A stretch of DNA of 64,000 bases from Ktedonosporobacter rubrisoli (GTDB lineage Bacteria; Chloroflexota; Ktedonobacteria; Ktedonobacterales; Ktedonobacteraceae). The notes under the pieces are model-generated. The model ran no database searches, was not told the origin of the DNA, and saw nothing but the letters and a program-made list of their open reading frames with translations. A program made the translations under genes and the position numbers. Shown here one piece after another: positions 15,453-24,212 of this stretch. Numbering within the stretch: position 1 is the stretch's first letter; every line of letters starts with the position of its first letter. The stretch covers positions 7,750,001 through 7,814,000 of the forward strand of contig NZ_CP035758.1 of NCBI RefSeq assembly GCF_004208415.1, given 5' to 3'.

Positions 15453-16052
15453 TCAAATTATGATGATAGATTGCCAGATGGCCAGGGCCACCAGGATCAT
15501 AAAGCCCCAGACAATGACAAACTCGGGCCAGCTGCCGGTGCGAAAGCGCCACTTCGCGCTGGGCGGAAATCCGTAGCGTTTACGGATCGGCCAGAGAAGC
15601 GGCACCCCGCCAATGGTAAGCGCATCGGCAAGGATATGCATAATACAGCCAAACAAGATGCCAACGAAGACCAGGTGCGAGGTGCTGATTAGCTCTGCCG
15701 GAAGCTCGAAGCCTCGCTGCCCCAATAGATATATTACCAGCCGCTCCAGGCCCATGGCCAGCAGTGAGCCCAAGACCAGGCCCAGGATGCTATGAAACAG
15801 CGTGCGGTGCCCGGCGAGGTGCTGGATCTCTTTACTGATGGGGCCAAATTTGCGCCCTATGATGCTGTGCGCATTGTCGATATCCGGTAAGAGTGCGCCA
15901 AATCCTACTGCTCCATAGTATACAGCTTTGCGTACAATGAGTACCAGGGGTACCGCTTTGGCCATCGTCAAAGGATCTCCGCTAAGATGGATCATGCTAT
16001 CCAGAACGACTCCAGCCGTCAAGCCGATTAACAGGTGTGATCTGCCTTCCAT
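15453..16052 (-). CDS. YdjM-like membrane-bound metal-dependent hydrolase
   Basis: 199 aa from the ATG at 16052. That start has a GAGGTG ribosome site; the longest frame would need a TTG at 16160 without one. MEGRSHLLIGLTAGVVLD at the start, GALLPDIDNAHSIIGRK near 60-75, and GHRTLFHSILGLVLG carry the conserved His and Asp residues of the YdjM (DUF457) family, predicted metal-binding membrane proteins. Several hydrophobic helices follow, with HILADALTIGGVPLLWPI near 150-165. Function is unproven. It is divergent from the CLC channel gene across a region with three palindromes, so both may share regulation. Confidence 0.8.
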   Translation of the reverse strand: MEGRSHLLIGLTAGVVLDSMIHLSGDPLTMAKAVPLVLIVRKAVYYGAVGFGALLPDIDNAHSIIGRKFGPISKEIQHLAGHRTLFHSILGLVLGSLLAMGLERLVIYLLGQRGFELPAELISTSHLVFVGILFGCIMHILADALTIGGVPLLWPIRKRYGFPPSAKWRFRTGSWPEFVIVWGFMILVALAIWQSIIII

Positions 16053-16218
16053 GAACACCTCGACACATAATTTACCTGCCATTGTAGGGATTACGCCAGG
16101 GGATGTCAACCCAACCTTTAGCAATCCCTTTTCTAGAGCATTGGAAAGCCCTGTTATCAATCTGCAGCTTTACCACAAAGGAAAGTTGTAGCCTGCCCGC
16201 GCGTATAGACGAGATTTA

Positions 16219-16292
16219 TATCGCAAAGCGATACAAATATTATCGTGAAACGATATTTTGCCCTTTCATTTTATGTCGTGATACGATATAAT
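16219..16292 (+). promoter_or_regulatory. Three phased palindromic operators over the CLC channel promoter
   Basis: Three 15-bp elements follow TATCG-N5-CGATA: 16219-16233 (perfect), 16241-16255 (perfect) and 16274-16288 (TGTCG in the left arm). Their centres are 22 and 33 bp apart, near whole helical turns, so bound proteins would sit on one face. The third element overlaps the -10 hexamer TATAAT (16287-16292); the -35 is weak (TTTCAT at 16264-16269). The arrangement suggests repression of the channel gene. Confidence 0.7.
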
Positions 16293-16329
16293 TTTTTTAG
16301 GGCTTAGGATACGGAAGGAGGATAGCACA

Positions 16330-18183
16330 TTGCTTGCTGCTACCTGGCAAAAATTAGTGAGCTTATTGCACCGACTTGGCCCGGACGAGGCGGCCGGAAG
16401 ATTAGGGGATTTTACAACCACCCCTAGAGTAATCAGGATCTCCATTATTGCACTCTTTGTAGGCGTCCTGGGTGCGGTTGTCGCGCTCATTTTGCTAAGA
16501 CTGATCGGGCTTTTTACCAATCTCTTCTTTTTTCAGCGCTGGGATACCACATTGGTCTCACCTGCTGGCAACTCTCTAGGCGTATTCGAGATATTCGTAC
16601 CGATCATAGGAGGTCTTATTATCGGCTTTATGGCGCGCTATGGCTCGGAGAAGATTCGCGGCCACGGCATTCCAGAAGCCATTGAAGCCATTTTGATTAA
16701 TGGCAGTAAAGTAGAACCGCGTGTCGCCATTCTGAAACCGCTTTCCTCAGCGATTTCGATAGGAACTGGCGGACCATTTGGTGCCGAAGGGCCAATCATC
16801 ATGACTGGTGGAGCTTTTGGCTCGATGATTGCCCAGTTTATGAAGCTGACAAGCACTGAGCGAAAAATATTGCTAGTGGCGGGTGCCGCGGCTGGCATGT
16901 CAGCAACATTCTTCGCTCCAGTGGCATCTGTTCTGCTGGCAGTTGAATTGCTGCTTTTCGAATGGAAACCGCGCAGCCTGATACCTGTAGCCCTGGCCAG
17001 CGCTATCGCGGCTATCGTACGTTACTATATCATCGGCCCTGGTCCGCTATTTCCCGTCCCGCCCCATGTAGCATTTATTGGGCCAGTGGGTTTTCTTGGT
17101 TGCGTGGTAGTTGGCCTGCTCGCGGGTCTGCTTTCAGCGCTGCTCACCTTTATGGTCTATGCCTTCGAAGATGCCTTCCGTTTGCTGCCAATCCATTGGA
17201 TGTGGTGGCCGGCGATTGGCGGCCTGATCATCGGTCTTGGCGGCCTGATTTTTCCCCAGGCCCTTGGCGTTGGTTATGACACAATCGGCAAGCTGCTCCA
17301 GGGCAATGTGCCGCTGGGTGTTATCGCTGGCATCCTGATCGTCAAGTCGCTCATCTGGTCATCTTCGCTAGGTTCTGGAACCTCGGGCGGCGTTCTTGCG
17401 CCCCTATTAATGATGGGAGGAGCCCTGGGGGGCATCCTGGCCCTCTTCTTGCCCAATGAAGGAATAGGCTTCTGGAGCTTGATCAGCATGGGGGCGATTC
17501 TTGGCGGTACTATGCGCTCACCCTTTACAGGAGTTATCTTTGCCGTCGAGCTGACCCATGATATCAACGCGCTCTTCCCGCTGCTCGTGGCCGGAGTAAT
17601 TGCCCACGGCTGCACGGTACTCCTGATGCGCCGCTCGATTCTCACGGAAAAGGTGGCGCGCCGCGGCTATCATCTCACGCGCGAGTATGCCATTGATCCG
17701 CTGGAGATTCTGTTTGTACGCGAGGTGATGCGTACAAAGGTGGTGGCCTTGCCTGCCTCGATTACACAGAAGGATCTTACACAACTTGTCACTAACAAGC
17801 AGAATCCGCGCGGTCAGCATCTCTATCCGGTGATCGGCGATGATGGCCAGCTTACCGGCGTGGCTACGCGTACCGATCTGAACCAACTGATTTCGGAAGC
17901 CCATAGTGAGAACGCTGACCATCCACTGGCCGAATGTCTCAAGACAGACCCTATTGTGGCCTATCCTGATGAGACCTTACGTACTGTGGTCTATCGTATG
18001 GCGGAGACTGGCTTTACGCGTTTCCCTGTGGTTGAACGTGGCGATAGGCGCAAGCTTGTTGGCATGGTCTCTTTAAATGATCTCTTGAAAGCCAGAACAC
18101 GCAATCTTGCCGAAGAACGCAAGCGCGAGCAAGTTTTGCGCATACGTATGCTCTTACCCTTGCGGCGTACCATAAAGCGGTAG
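16330..18183 (+). CDS. CLC-type chloride channel or antiporter with CBS domains
   Basis: 617 aa. The start is TTG, eight bases after AAGGAGG. The channel core covers about residues 30-430: RGHGIPEAIEAIL, then the selectivity signature GTGGPFGAEGPIIMTGG carrying the gating Glu, and GSGTSGGVLAPLLMMGGALGG, with about ten to twelve membrane segments. The C-terminal 150 residues are a CBS pair (VREVMRTKVVALP and ECLKTDPIVAYPDETLRTVVYRM), which usually bind adenine nucleotides. The protein probably moves Cl- in a H+-coupled or passive way; which one is not decided here. Three palindromes upstream indicate tight transcriptional control. Confidence 0.92.
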   Translation: MLAATWQKLVSLLHRLGPDEAAGRLGDFTTTPRVIRISIIALFVGVLGAVVALILLRLIGLFTNLFFFQRWDTTLVSPAGNSLGVFEIFVPIIGGLIIGFMARYGSEKIRGHGIPEAIEAILINGSKVEPRVAILKPLSSAISIGTGGPFGAEGPIIMTGGAFGSMIAQFMKLTSTERKILLVAGAAAGMSATFFAPVASVLLAVELLLFEWKPRSLIPVALASAIAAIVRYYIIGPGPLFPVPPHVAFIGPVGFLGCVVVGLLAGLLSALLTFMVYAFEDAFRLLPIHWMWWPAIGGLIIGLGGLIFPQALGVGYDTIGKLLQGNVPLGVIAGILIVKSLIWSSSLGSGTSGGVLAPLLMMGGALGGILALFLPNEGIGFWSLISMGAILGGTMRSPFTGVIFAVELTHDINALFPLLVAGVIAHGCTVLLMRRSILTEKVARRGYHLTREYAIDPLEILFVREVMRTKVVALPASITQKDLTQLVTNKQNPRGQHLYPVIGDDGQLTGVATRTDLNQLISEAHSENADHPLAECLKTDPIVAYPDETLRTVVYRMAETGFTRFPVVERGDRRKLVGMVSLNDLLKARTRNLAEERKREQVLRIRMLLPLRRTIKR

Positions 18184-18184
18184 T

Positions 18185-18234
18185 CAAAAAAATAGATGTT
18201 GGCATAGTGGAGAGAAAAATGTGCCAACATCTAT
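18185..18234 (-). terminator. Terminator of the suf operon
   Basis: Perfect 13-bp stem ATAGATGTTGGCA (18192-18204) with its complement (18222-18234), 17-nt loop, followed on the minus strand by seven T residues (18185-18191). It ends the minus-strand Rieske/suf unit; the T-tract is only on that side, so plus-strand CLC transcripts may not stop efficiently here. Confidence 0.9.
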
Positions 18235-18241
18235 ATCCTCG

Positions 18242-18559
18242 CTATTCGTCTGGAAGGCTCAGCAGAATCGACTTGCCCTCTACTTTTACGGGGTAGGTCA
18301 TGAGGTCCTGGCGGGCGGGACCGCGCAGAACTTTGCCTGTGCGCAGATCAAACTGGGCGCCGTGCCAGGGGCAGGTGAGGACGAAACCGTCAAGCTCGCC
18401 CTCGCTAATGGGTCCGCTGATATGGGTACAATTATCGGTGAAGGCGCAGATCTTTCCCTCGATCCTGCTCAGGCAGATTGGCTCACCATCTACTTCAACG
18501 GCCAGCAGTTCTCCCTCGGCTAGCTCATCTACGTTGGCAACTTCAATAAAGTCTGTCAT
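18242..18559 (-). CDS. Rieske [2Fe-2S] ferredoxin
   Basis: 105 aa, the size of a free Rieske ferredoxin. Cluster ligands are in CTHISGPIS (Cys44, His46) and CPWHGAQFDL (Cys63, His66), the CxH...CxxH pattern for a Cys2His2 cluster. It should be a soluble one-electron carrier. It is the last gene of the suf operon, as in some actinobacterial suf clusters where a Rieske gene follows sufD. No dedicated oxygenase partner is present nearby, although the adjacent SDR may be co-expressed. Confidence 0.93.
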   Translation of the reverse strand: MTDFIEVANVDELAEGELLAVEVDGEPICLSRIEGKICAFTDNCTHISGPISEGELDGFVLTCPWHGAQFDLRTGKVLRGPARQDLMTYPVKVEGKSILLSLPDE

Positions 18560-18576
18560 ATCTCGACCTTGTGTGC

Positions 18577-19311
18577 TTAAATATTTCTGCCCTTAACTGG
18601 CAGGATAACTCCATTTACGCCATCGCTGGCAGACGAGACGAGGAAAATTGCGGCCTCGGCCAGTTTGTCAAGGCTTACCCATTTTGTGCTCAGATCGGCC
18701 GGCGTGGGCTTCATGCTTTCAAGATTCGTCCGGGTAATCAGCAGGCCCGGCCCTATCGCATTAACATAGATGCCAAGTTTCTTGCCCTCGTGCGCAAAGG
18801 TGCGGGTGAGCGCGTCTACTCCGGCTTTGGCACAGTTATAGGCTACCATCATGGCACCCGAGCCTTCGACGCCACCCGCGCGGCTGAAATTAAGAATTTT
18901 TCCGCTACCCTGGCGCCTCATAATGGGCCAGACCGCGCGAATACAGAGAAAAGCTGTGCGCAAGTTGTTGTTGATTTCATGGTCCCAATCGGCAAGCGTG
19001 AGCTCGTCAGAAGGGCCAAATTTGCTGAGGCCACCGGCAAGATTGACAAGAATATCGATGCTGCCATAAGCCTCTACGGCTTTGTCGATGAGCAGTTTTG
19101 CGCCTTCTTCGGTGGTGAGATCGGCGGCGACACCTATAACTGTGGCGCCTTCAGTTTTCAATTGCTGGGCCAGAGCCTTGACCCGCTCAGGATTGCGCGC
19201 GCAGATGACTAACTTCGCTCCCTCGTGGGCGAAGGCTTGCGCGAGGGCAAAGCCGGCCTGACCACTATGGCCAACACCGGTGATGATTGCAGCTTTCCCT
19301 TCCAGACGCAT
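18577..19311 (-). CDS. Short-chain dehydrogenase/reductase
   Basis: 244 aa from the ATG at 19311, two bases after the sufU stop; a longer frame would overlap sufU. The cofactor fold starts GKAAIITGVGHSGQAGFALAQAF; the TGxxxGxG motif is slightly altered by the insertion HSGQAG. NLAGGLSKFG is the NAG-type motif, and the active-site YNCAKAGVDALTR gives Tyr and Lys (YxxxK) about 14 residues after FSRAGGVEGSG, which supplies a Ser. Substrate unknown. Its place between sufU and the Rieske gene is unusual for suf clusters and suggests a redox role in the same regulon, though hitch-hiking is possible. Confidence 0.85.
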   Translation of the reverse strand: MRLEGKAAIITGVGHSGQAGFALAQAFAHEGAKLVICARNPERVKALAQQLKTEGATVIGVAADLTTEEGAKLLIDKAVEAYGSIDILVNLAGGLSKFGPSDELTLADWDHEINNNLRTAFLCIRAVWPIMRRQGSGKILNFSRAGGVEGSGAMMVAYNCAKAGVDALTRTFAHEGKKLGIYVNAIGPGLLITRTNLESMKPTPADLSTKWVSLDKLAEAAIFLVSSASDGVNGVILPVKGRNI

Positions 19312-19313
19312 AG

Positions 19314-19715
19314 TTATTCTTCCTCTTCCTGATCGGGTCTCTCCAGACCGGCAATGGCAAGACTGCGATGAAGTACACGCAACGAGAGAAAGGCACATTT
19401 GGTGCGGGCCGGGCTGATGGGAATGCCCAGCGCTTCCAGAACGTCATCTTTCCCCAGCTTGACGACTTCCTCCACCGGGCGCCCTTCGATCATCTCGGAG
19501 AGCATCGAGGCCGCCGCCTGACTTATCGCACAGCCACGACCCTGGAAGCGTACTGCCGCTACCTGGTCGCCCTCTACCTGGATGTCGATACTGAGCTGAT
19601 CGCCACATAAGGGGTTCGAATCTTCAGCATGGGCATCCGGATGCTCAAGCTTCCCATAGTTGCGCGGATTGCGATAGTGATCAAGAATATATTCGCGATA
19701 ATAATCCATTGACAT
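19314..19715 (-). CDS. sufU: SufU iron-sulfur scaffold or sulfur-transfer protein
   Basis: 133 aa. SufU accepts sulfur from SufS and is Zn-binding in Gram-positives. The three conserved cysteines appear in PLCGDQLSIDI (Cys37), FQGRGCAISQAAASML and RTKCAFLSLRVLH. The N-terminus DYYREYILDHYRNPRNYG is the family signature. It lies 121 bp downstream of sufS on the same strand and 2 bp before the SDR gene. The C-terminus is acidic (RPDQEEEE). The call is firm. Confidence 0.95.
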   Translation of the reverse strand: MSMDYYREYILDHYRNPRNYGKLEHPDAHAEDSNPLCGDQLSIDIQVEGDQVAAVRFQGRGCAISQAAASMLSEMIEGRPVEEVVKLGKDDVLEALGIPISPARTKCAFLSLRVLHRSLAIAGLERPDQEEEE

Positions 19716-19836
19716 AACATTAAATCCTCAAGTGCAACTCTGCCGAATGGGCCTTGAGAGTGGGCAAGGGGTATGGGGAAGGAAAGCCCATGCCCCGCCG
19801 GCAGGTCAAGGTCCGCCGGACGTCTCCCAACTCTGC

Positions 19837-21111
19837 TTACAGGCTAAAAATTTGTAATGCTTTGCGTAGACCCTGTATCAGGATATCGACTTCTTCCTTT
19901 AGTGTATACACGTAGAAGCTAGCACGCGCGGTTGCGCTGAGGCCAAAGCGTTCCATCAAAGGTTGAGCGCAATGGTGGCCGGCTCTGATCGCCACGCCAG
20001 CTTCCTGGTCAAGAATCGAGGCCAGGTCGTGTGGATGAATATCGCCAAGCGTAAAGGAGATGACGCCGCCGCGCTTGCTGGCCTCGGGGCCGTAGATGGT
20101 AAGCTCAGGAAGCGTGCTTAGTTGCTCCATAGCGTAAGTGGTGATTTCTTGCTCGTGGCGCTGTACCGCGTTCATTCCCAGGGCTTTCAGGTAATCGACG
20201 GCTACGCCAAGGCCGATGGCTTCGACAATCGCAGGAGTGCCAGCTTCAAATTTCCAGGGCAGGTCGTTCCAGGTTGATTGGCGCAGCTTGACAGTGCGGA
20301 TCATATCGCCGCCGCCCATAAATGGCGGCATAGCTTCAAGGAGAGCCTTTTTGCCATAGAGCACGCCAATGCCTGTGGGTCCAAGCATCTTATGTCCGCT
20401 GAAGCACAGGAAATCTACATCGAGCTCCTGCACATCTATCGATAGATGTGGCACGCTCTGGGCACCGTCAAGCAGGACGAGGGCGCCGGCGGCATGAGCC
20501 TTGGCGATCATCTGCTGGACCGGGTTAATTGTGCCCAGGACATTTGACATATGGGTAATGGCTACGAGTTTGGGCCCCTGCTGCAAGAGTTGTTCATAGG
20601 TTGCGAGGTCGAGCTCACCGCTATCGGTCACGGGAATGAACTCCAGGCGCGCGCCCGTGCGCTGGGCCAGCAATTGCCAGGGTACCAGGTTGCTGTGATG
20701 CTCCATCTCGCTGAGCACGATCAGATCGCCGGCGTGAATATTGGCGCCGCCCCAGCTATAGGCCACAAGATTAATGCTCTCGCTTGTATTGCGCGTGAAG
20801 ATAACTTGCTTGCTTTGGCGCGCATTGATAAAGCGTGCGACCTTCACGCGGGCCTTTTCCATGGCCTCGGTGGCTTCCTCGCTGATCTGATAGACGCCGC
20901 GATGCACATTAGCGTGATAGGTGCGATAATAGGTATCTATAGCCTCGATGACGCTGCTGGGCTTCTGCGAGCTGGCGGCGCTATCGAGAAAGACAAGAGG
21001 CTTTCCATGCACCTGACGGGTAAGGATGGGAAAGTCGTTACGAATATCCTCAACAGAACGCGCGCCGCTGCTAGAAACGGCTCCTGCTGAGGTATGATCG
21101 ATGGTTGTCAT
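19837..21111 (-). CDS. sufS: Cysteine desulfurase SufS
   Basis: 424 aa, a PLP enzyme of the group II (SufS) class that removes sulfur from cysteine for Fe-S assembly. The PLP lysine is in SGHKMLGPTGIGVLYG; the persulfide-forming cysteine in RAGHHCAQPLMERFG near residue 380. Other marks are the N-terminal DFPILTRQVHGKPLVFLDSAA and FTRNTSESINLVAYSWG. The first 22 residues are Ser/Gly-rich extension. It is in the standard order behind sufD, with a 160-bp spacer containing a long inverted repeat. Confidence 0.95.
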   Translation of the reverse strand: MTTIDHTSAGAVSSSGARSVEDIRNDFPILTRQVHGKPLVFLDSAASSQKPSSVIEAIDTYYRTYHANVHRGVYQISEEATEAMEKARVKVARFINARQSKQVIFTRNTSESINLVAYSWGGANIHAGDLIVLSEMEHHSNLVPWQLLAQRTGARLEFIPVTDSGELDLATYEQLLQQGPKLVAITHMSNVLGTINPVQQMIAKAHAAGALVLLDGAQSVPHLSIDVQELDVDFLCFSGHKMLGPTGIGVLYGKKALLEAMPPFMGGGDMIRTVKLRQSTWNDLPWKFEAGTPAIVEAIGLGVAVDYLKALGMNAVQRHEQEITTYAMEQLSTLPELTIYGPEASKRGGVISFTLGDIHPHDLASILDQEAGVAIRAGHHCAQPLMERFGLSATARASFYVYTLKEEVDILIQGLRKALQIFSL

Positions 21112-21210
21112 GTATTTTTTCCCTGATTTCTGTGTAGCTATTTCCCTCGTGGGGCAAGCGCCTTGCGCCGTCTGCGCCTGCCGGAGGGAAAGAGACAGTT
21201 ATATGAGAAA

Positions 21211-21271
21211 TATAGGGGCGAATCCTCCCCGCGCCTCTTGTAAGCACAATAGCAGGGAAGCCGCCCCTATA
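21211..21271 (-). repeat. Inverted repeat between sufD and sufS
   Basis: Perfect 10-bp arms TATAGGGGCG (21211-21220) and CGCCCCTATA (21262-21271) separated by 41 nt, directly after the sufD stop codon. On the minus strand the stem is followed by TTTCTC, a weak T-tract. It could be an mRNA stability or partial termination element, giving unequal sufCD and sufSU levels. The motif TATAGGGGCGAA recurs once at about 53036. Confidence 0.5.
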
Positions 21272-21273
21272 GT

Positions 21274-22731
21274 TTAGTATTCCTGAAGCTTGATCTCATC
21301 GTCGGACCGGGTGCTCCCGTCGAGATGGATCGCGCCTTCATCGACGCCCTCGATCTCCCAGCGCTCCTGAGCATCGACCCAGGTATCGGCCTCGGTCTCG
21401 TAGGTTCCGCTCATCCGGCGCACGATACTGCGGCGCAGGCGGATGCGCAGATTCTCCAGCGGGATACGCTGCAGGACCGGCTCGAAGAAGCCCTGGACAA
21501 CGATACGCTCGGCCTCGGGGCGCGGAATGCCACGCACCATGAGATAGAAGAGCTGCTGCTCGTCGATCTGGCCGCTGGTGGCGCCATGGCTGGCGCTTAC
21601 CTCGTTGGCCGCAATCTCCAGACCGGGAATCAGTTCGGCGCGGGCCTTCTTGCTCAAGAGCAGGGCATGGGCCGAGAGGAACGAAGCAGTCTGCTGCGCT
21701 CCGGGCTCGACGCGGATCATGCCTTCGAACTCGACGCGCGACTGATCTGTCAACACGCCCTTGACCATCGTCTCGGCGTTCGTCGAGAGGGCCGCGTGAT
21801 CGGAAAGGGTCTTGATGGTATAGCGCTGATCGTGGTCCGTGAAGAAGACGCCCACGAGCTCAGCGGCGCTGCCATCGCCTTGCAAGCCAGCGCCAATATT
21901 GGCAAAGGTCAACTTGCTGCCAAGATCGGCCAGCACAAAGGTCACGCTACCATCTTGCGCGTAGACGGCATTTTTGTCGGTGATGTTCCAGGTATGCTGG
22001 TCGAGATCCTGCAGATTGCTAAACTCGACGCGCGCCTCGCGCTTGGCGAAGACCTCAACCACATCGCTAAGCAAACTAGCCTGATCCTCGGCCACGTTTG
22101 AGGTATATTCCTCGACGAAGCGTACGCTACTCTGCTCCTCGGCAATAATGAGCGTGTGAGCAAAGATCGCCGAAGCTCCGGCATCGATCCAGACCTGGGC
22201 CAGGATCGGCGCCTCAATCTCTACACCTTTGGGCACATAGAGGAAGAAGCCATCGGTCCAGAAGGCTGCATGCAGGGCTGTGTACTTGCCTGCGAGCGCC
22301 GGGACACATTCGGTCATGAAGTATTTCTGCACAAGTTCGGGATGCTCGCGTACGGCCGTATCCAGATCGCTGAGGATAACGCCCTGCTCTTTCAGTTCCT
22401 CGCTGAGCTGCGTATGCACAACCGAGCCATTGTGTTGGATGATCAGGCCTGAGCGCTCGTTGACCAGAGCCTCTTGCAGGGACTCTTCGATACGCGCTGG
22501 CAGCTTGCTGCCTTTTTCGCCAAGAGCTAGAGGATTGAGATCCTGGAATTTAAAGTTAGCTAGCGTCTTGAGCGTGCCCAGATCGCCACGGCGCCCCAGA
22601 GGAGCTGGCGTGCTCTCGTAGGCTTCCCAGGCGCGCAGGCGCAATTGCAGCATCCATTCTGGCTCCCCCTTCCGACGCGACAACTCCTCGATCACGCTAC
22701 GGGAGAAGCCTGCAGTTGGAGCATTAAGCAT
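21274..22731 (-). CDS. sufD: SufB/SufD-family Fe-S assembly protein (SufD-like)
   Basis: 485 aa. The N-terminal IEELSRRKGEPEWMLQLR resembles the start of SufB, but the rest fits SufD: VPALAGKYTALHAAFWTDG, FFLYVPKGVEIEAPI, and the C-terminal ASHGATSGQIDEQQLFYLMVRG and FFEPVLQRIPLENLR beta-helix segments. SufB and SufD normally form a heterodimer on SufC to build the cluster; only this one paralogue is in the operon. It overlaps sufC by 8 bp, so translation is coupled. Whether it works as a homodimer or with a SufB encoded elsewhere cannot be told from this window. Confidence 0.88.
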   Translation of the reverse strand: MLNAPTAGFSRSVIEELSRRKGEPEWMLQLRLRAWEAYESTPAPLGRRGDLGTLKTLANFKFQDLNPLALGEKGSKLPARIEESLQEALVNERSGLIIQHNGSVVHTQLSEELKEQGVILSDLDTAVREHPELVQKYFMTECVPALAGKYTALHAAFWTDGFFLYVPKGVEIEAPILAQVWIDAGASAIFAHTLIIAEEQSSVRFVEEYTSNVAEDQASLLSDVVEVFAKREARVEFSNLQDLDQHTWNITDKNAVYAQDGSVTFVLADLGSKLTFANIGAGLQGDGSAAELVGVFFTDHDQRYTIKTLSDHAALSTNAETMVKGVLTDQSRVEFEGMIRVEPGAQQTASFLSAHALLLSKKARAELIPGLEIAANEVSASHGATSGQIDEQQLFYLMVRGIPRPEAERIVVQGFFEPVLQRIPLENLRIRLRRSIVRRMSGTYETEADTWVDAQERWEIEGVDEGAIHLDGSTRSDDEIKLQEY

Positions 22732-23554
22732 TAGCTGTCACCTCGTTCTCGTTTTCTTCATCAGAAGGCTTAAGCCACTCGTAGCCCTTCTCTTCGAGCT
22801 CAAGGGCCAGATCCTTGCCACCGGACTTGACGATGCGACCGTTAAACATCACATGCACAAAGTCGGGCTTGATATAGTTGAGCATGCGCTGATAGTGGGT
22901 GATGAGCAGAATGCCCAGGTTGGGGCCGGTAATCGCGTTGACGCTTTCAGAAACGATTCTGAGTGCATCGATGTCAAGACCTGAGTCGGTTTCGTCCATA
23001 AGGGCAATCTCGGGCTCTAGCAAGGCCATCTGCAGGATTTCGGCGCGCTTCTTCTCACCGCCGGAGAAGCCATCATTGATCGAGCGATTGATGAAGCTAT
23101 TATCTACTTTAAGCAAGCGCATTTTCTCTTGTAGCAGCTTGCGGAACTCACCGGGAGGAACGGTCTTGCGCTTGCTCATACGACCTGTGGGGTTTTCGCC
23201 CTCTTCAACAGGCTTATTGCCCTCGCGTACGGCCTCAAGCGCGCGGCGCAGGAAGTTAGCCACGCTCACGCCGGGAATAGACATGGGGTACTGGAAAGCC
23301 AGGAAGAGGCGCATGCGTGCGCGGCGGTCCGGGGAGTATTCAAGAATGTTCTCACCCTTAAACCAGATCTCACCATCAGTCACTTCGTACTGCGGATTTC
23401 CCATGATAACGTTGGCAAGCGTGCTTTTGCCAGAACCGTTGGGGCCCATCAAAGCATGGATCTCGCCCTGACGTACGACAAGATCCACACCACGTAAAAT
23501 TGGTTTGCCTTCAATATTGGCATGAAGGTTTTTAATGACAAGTTCTGATCCCAT
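22724..23554 (-). CDS. sufC: SufC ATPase of the Fe-S assembly complex
   Basis: 276 aa, slightly long because of an insertion (VEEGENPTGRMSKRKT) near residues 118-133. It is an ABC-type soluble ATPase: Walker A GPNGSGKSTL (37-46), signature FSGGEKKRAEILQ, Walker B EIALMDETDSGLDID, and the switch His in LLITHYQRML. SufC drives SufB/D conformational change. It is the first structural gene of the suf operon, 27 bp after the Rrf2 gene. Confidence 0.95.
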   Translation of the reverse strand: MGSELVIKNLHANIEGKPILRGVDLVVRQGEIHALMGPNGSGKSTLANVIMGNPQYEVTDGEIWFKGENILEYSPDRRARMRLFLAFQYPMSIPGVSVANFLRRALEAVREGNKPVEEGENPTGRMSKRKTVPPGEFRKLLQEKMRLLKVDNSFINRSINDGFSGGEKKRAEILQMALLEPEIALMDETDSGLDIDALRIVSESVNAITGPNLGILLITHYQRMLNYIKPDFVHVMFNGRIVKSGGKDLALELEEKGYEWLKPSDEENENEVTANA

Positions 23555-23581
23555 TATTGAAAAAACACCTTCCTTAAAAAA

Positions 23582-24124
23582 TTATGCTAAAGGGCGAACC
23601 TGCGATCCGCCGTCCTTATCCAGTGAGTAATCTGTTGCATTAATCCCTACATGGATATCAGAGAGAGCAATAAAGTGAGCGGGGTTCTGCTGATCTTCGC
23701 CCGATTCCGCAACAAGCTCGGCTAAGGTGATCGAATCAAGAGTTTTTGCTACTGCATCACGCACGCGCGCCCACAGATATTTTGTCCGGCAAGAATCGAG
23801 AAAGCCACAGATCTGGGTCATTTCTCCTTCAGTCGCGCAAATCATAGGCGCGATAGGTCCCTCCAGTATGCGCACTATTTCACCCATGGAGATGGTTCCT
23901 GGGTCACGACTCAGACGGTAGCCGCCATGCGCTCCTCGTGTGCTGATAACGAGCGGAGGATCGGCTTCACGCAACAGCTTGACCAGCTGCTCTAAATATG
24001 CCAGTGGTAGCATCTCCGCTTGCGAGATGTCGGTGAGCGAACGCGGACGATCACCGTAATGGCGCGCCAGATCAACCATGATCCGCACACCATATTCGCC
24101 TTTGGTAGATACTCGTAACATCAT
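23582..24124 (-). CDS. Rrf2-family regulator of the suf operon (IscR/SufR-like)
   Basis: 180 aa from the ATG at 24124, five bases after GGGAG; an ATG at 24139 would abut the palindrome and lacks such a site. The winged-helix domain starts MMLRVSTKGEYGVRIMVDLA and includes PLAYLEQLVKLLREADPP and STRGAHGGYRLSRDP. Three cysteines (ICATEGEMTQICGFLDSC, near 97-113) could ligate an Fe-S cluster as in IscR. Being first in the suf operon, it is a good candidate for sensing Fe-S status and regulating its own operon. The palindrome at 24142-24156 may be its site. Confidence 0.9.
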   Translation of the reverse strand: MMLRVSTKGEYGVRIMVDLARHYGDRPRSLTDISQAEMLPLAYLEQLVKLLREADPPLVISTRGAHGGYRLSRDPGTISMGEIVRILEGPIAPMICATEGEMTQICGFLDSCRTKYLWARVRDAVAKTLDSITLAELVAESGEDQQNPAHFIALSDIHVGINATDYSLDKDGGSQVRPLA

Positions 24125-24141
24125 AGCCTCTCCCTTCATCG

Positions 24142-24156
24142 TATCGTCAGGTGATA
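24142..24156 (-). promoter_or_regulatory. Palindrome in the leader of the Rrf2/suf operon
   Basis: TATCGTCAGGTGATA keeps the outer TATC/GATA and the left TATCG of the CLC-gene operators; the flanking G and C extend it to GTATC-N7-GATAC. It lies downstream of the inferred transcription start (about 24206), so a bound protein would block elongation or translation rather than polymerase binding. Confidence 0.55.
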
Positions 24157-24212
24157 CGTCGTGTCGCGTGGATATCCATATCCAATTTATTCCGACCTAT
24201 TCACTAGGATAT

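Noticed and set aside
19605..19625. GGTTCGAAT, resembling a tRNA T-loop
   Set aside because: It lies within sufU coding sequence and has no cloverleaf around it.
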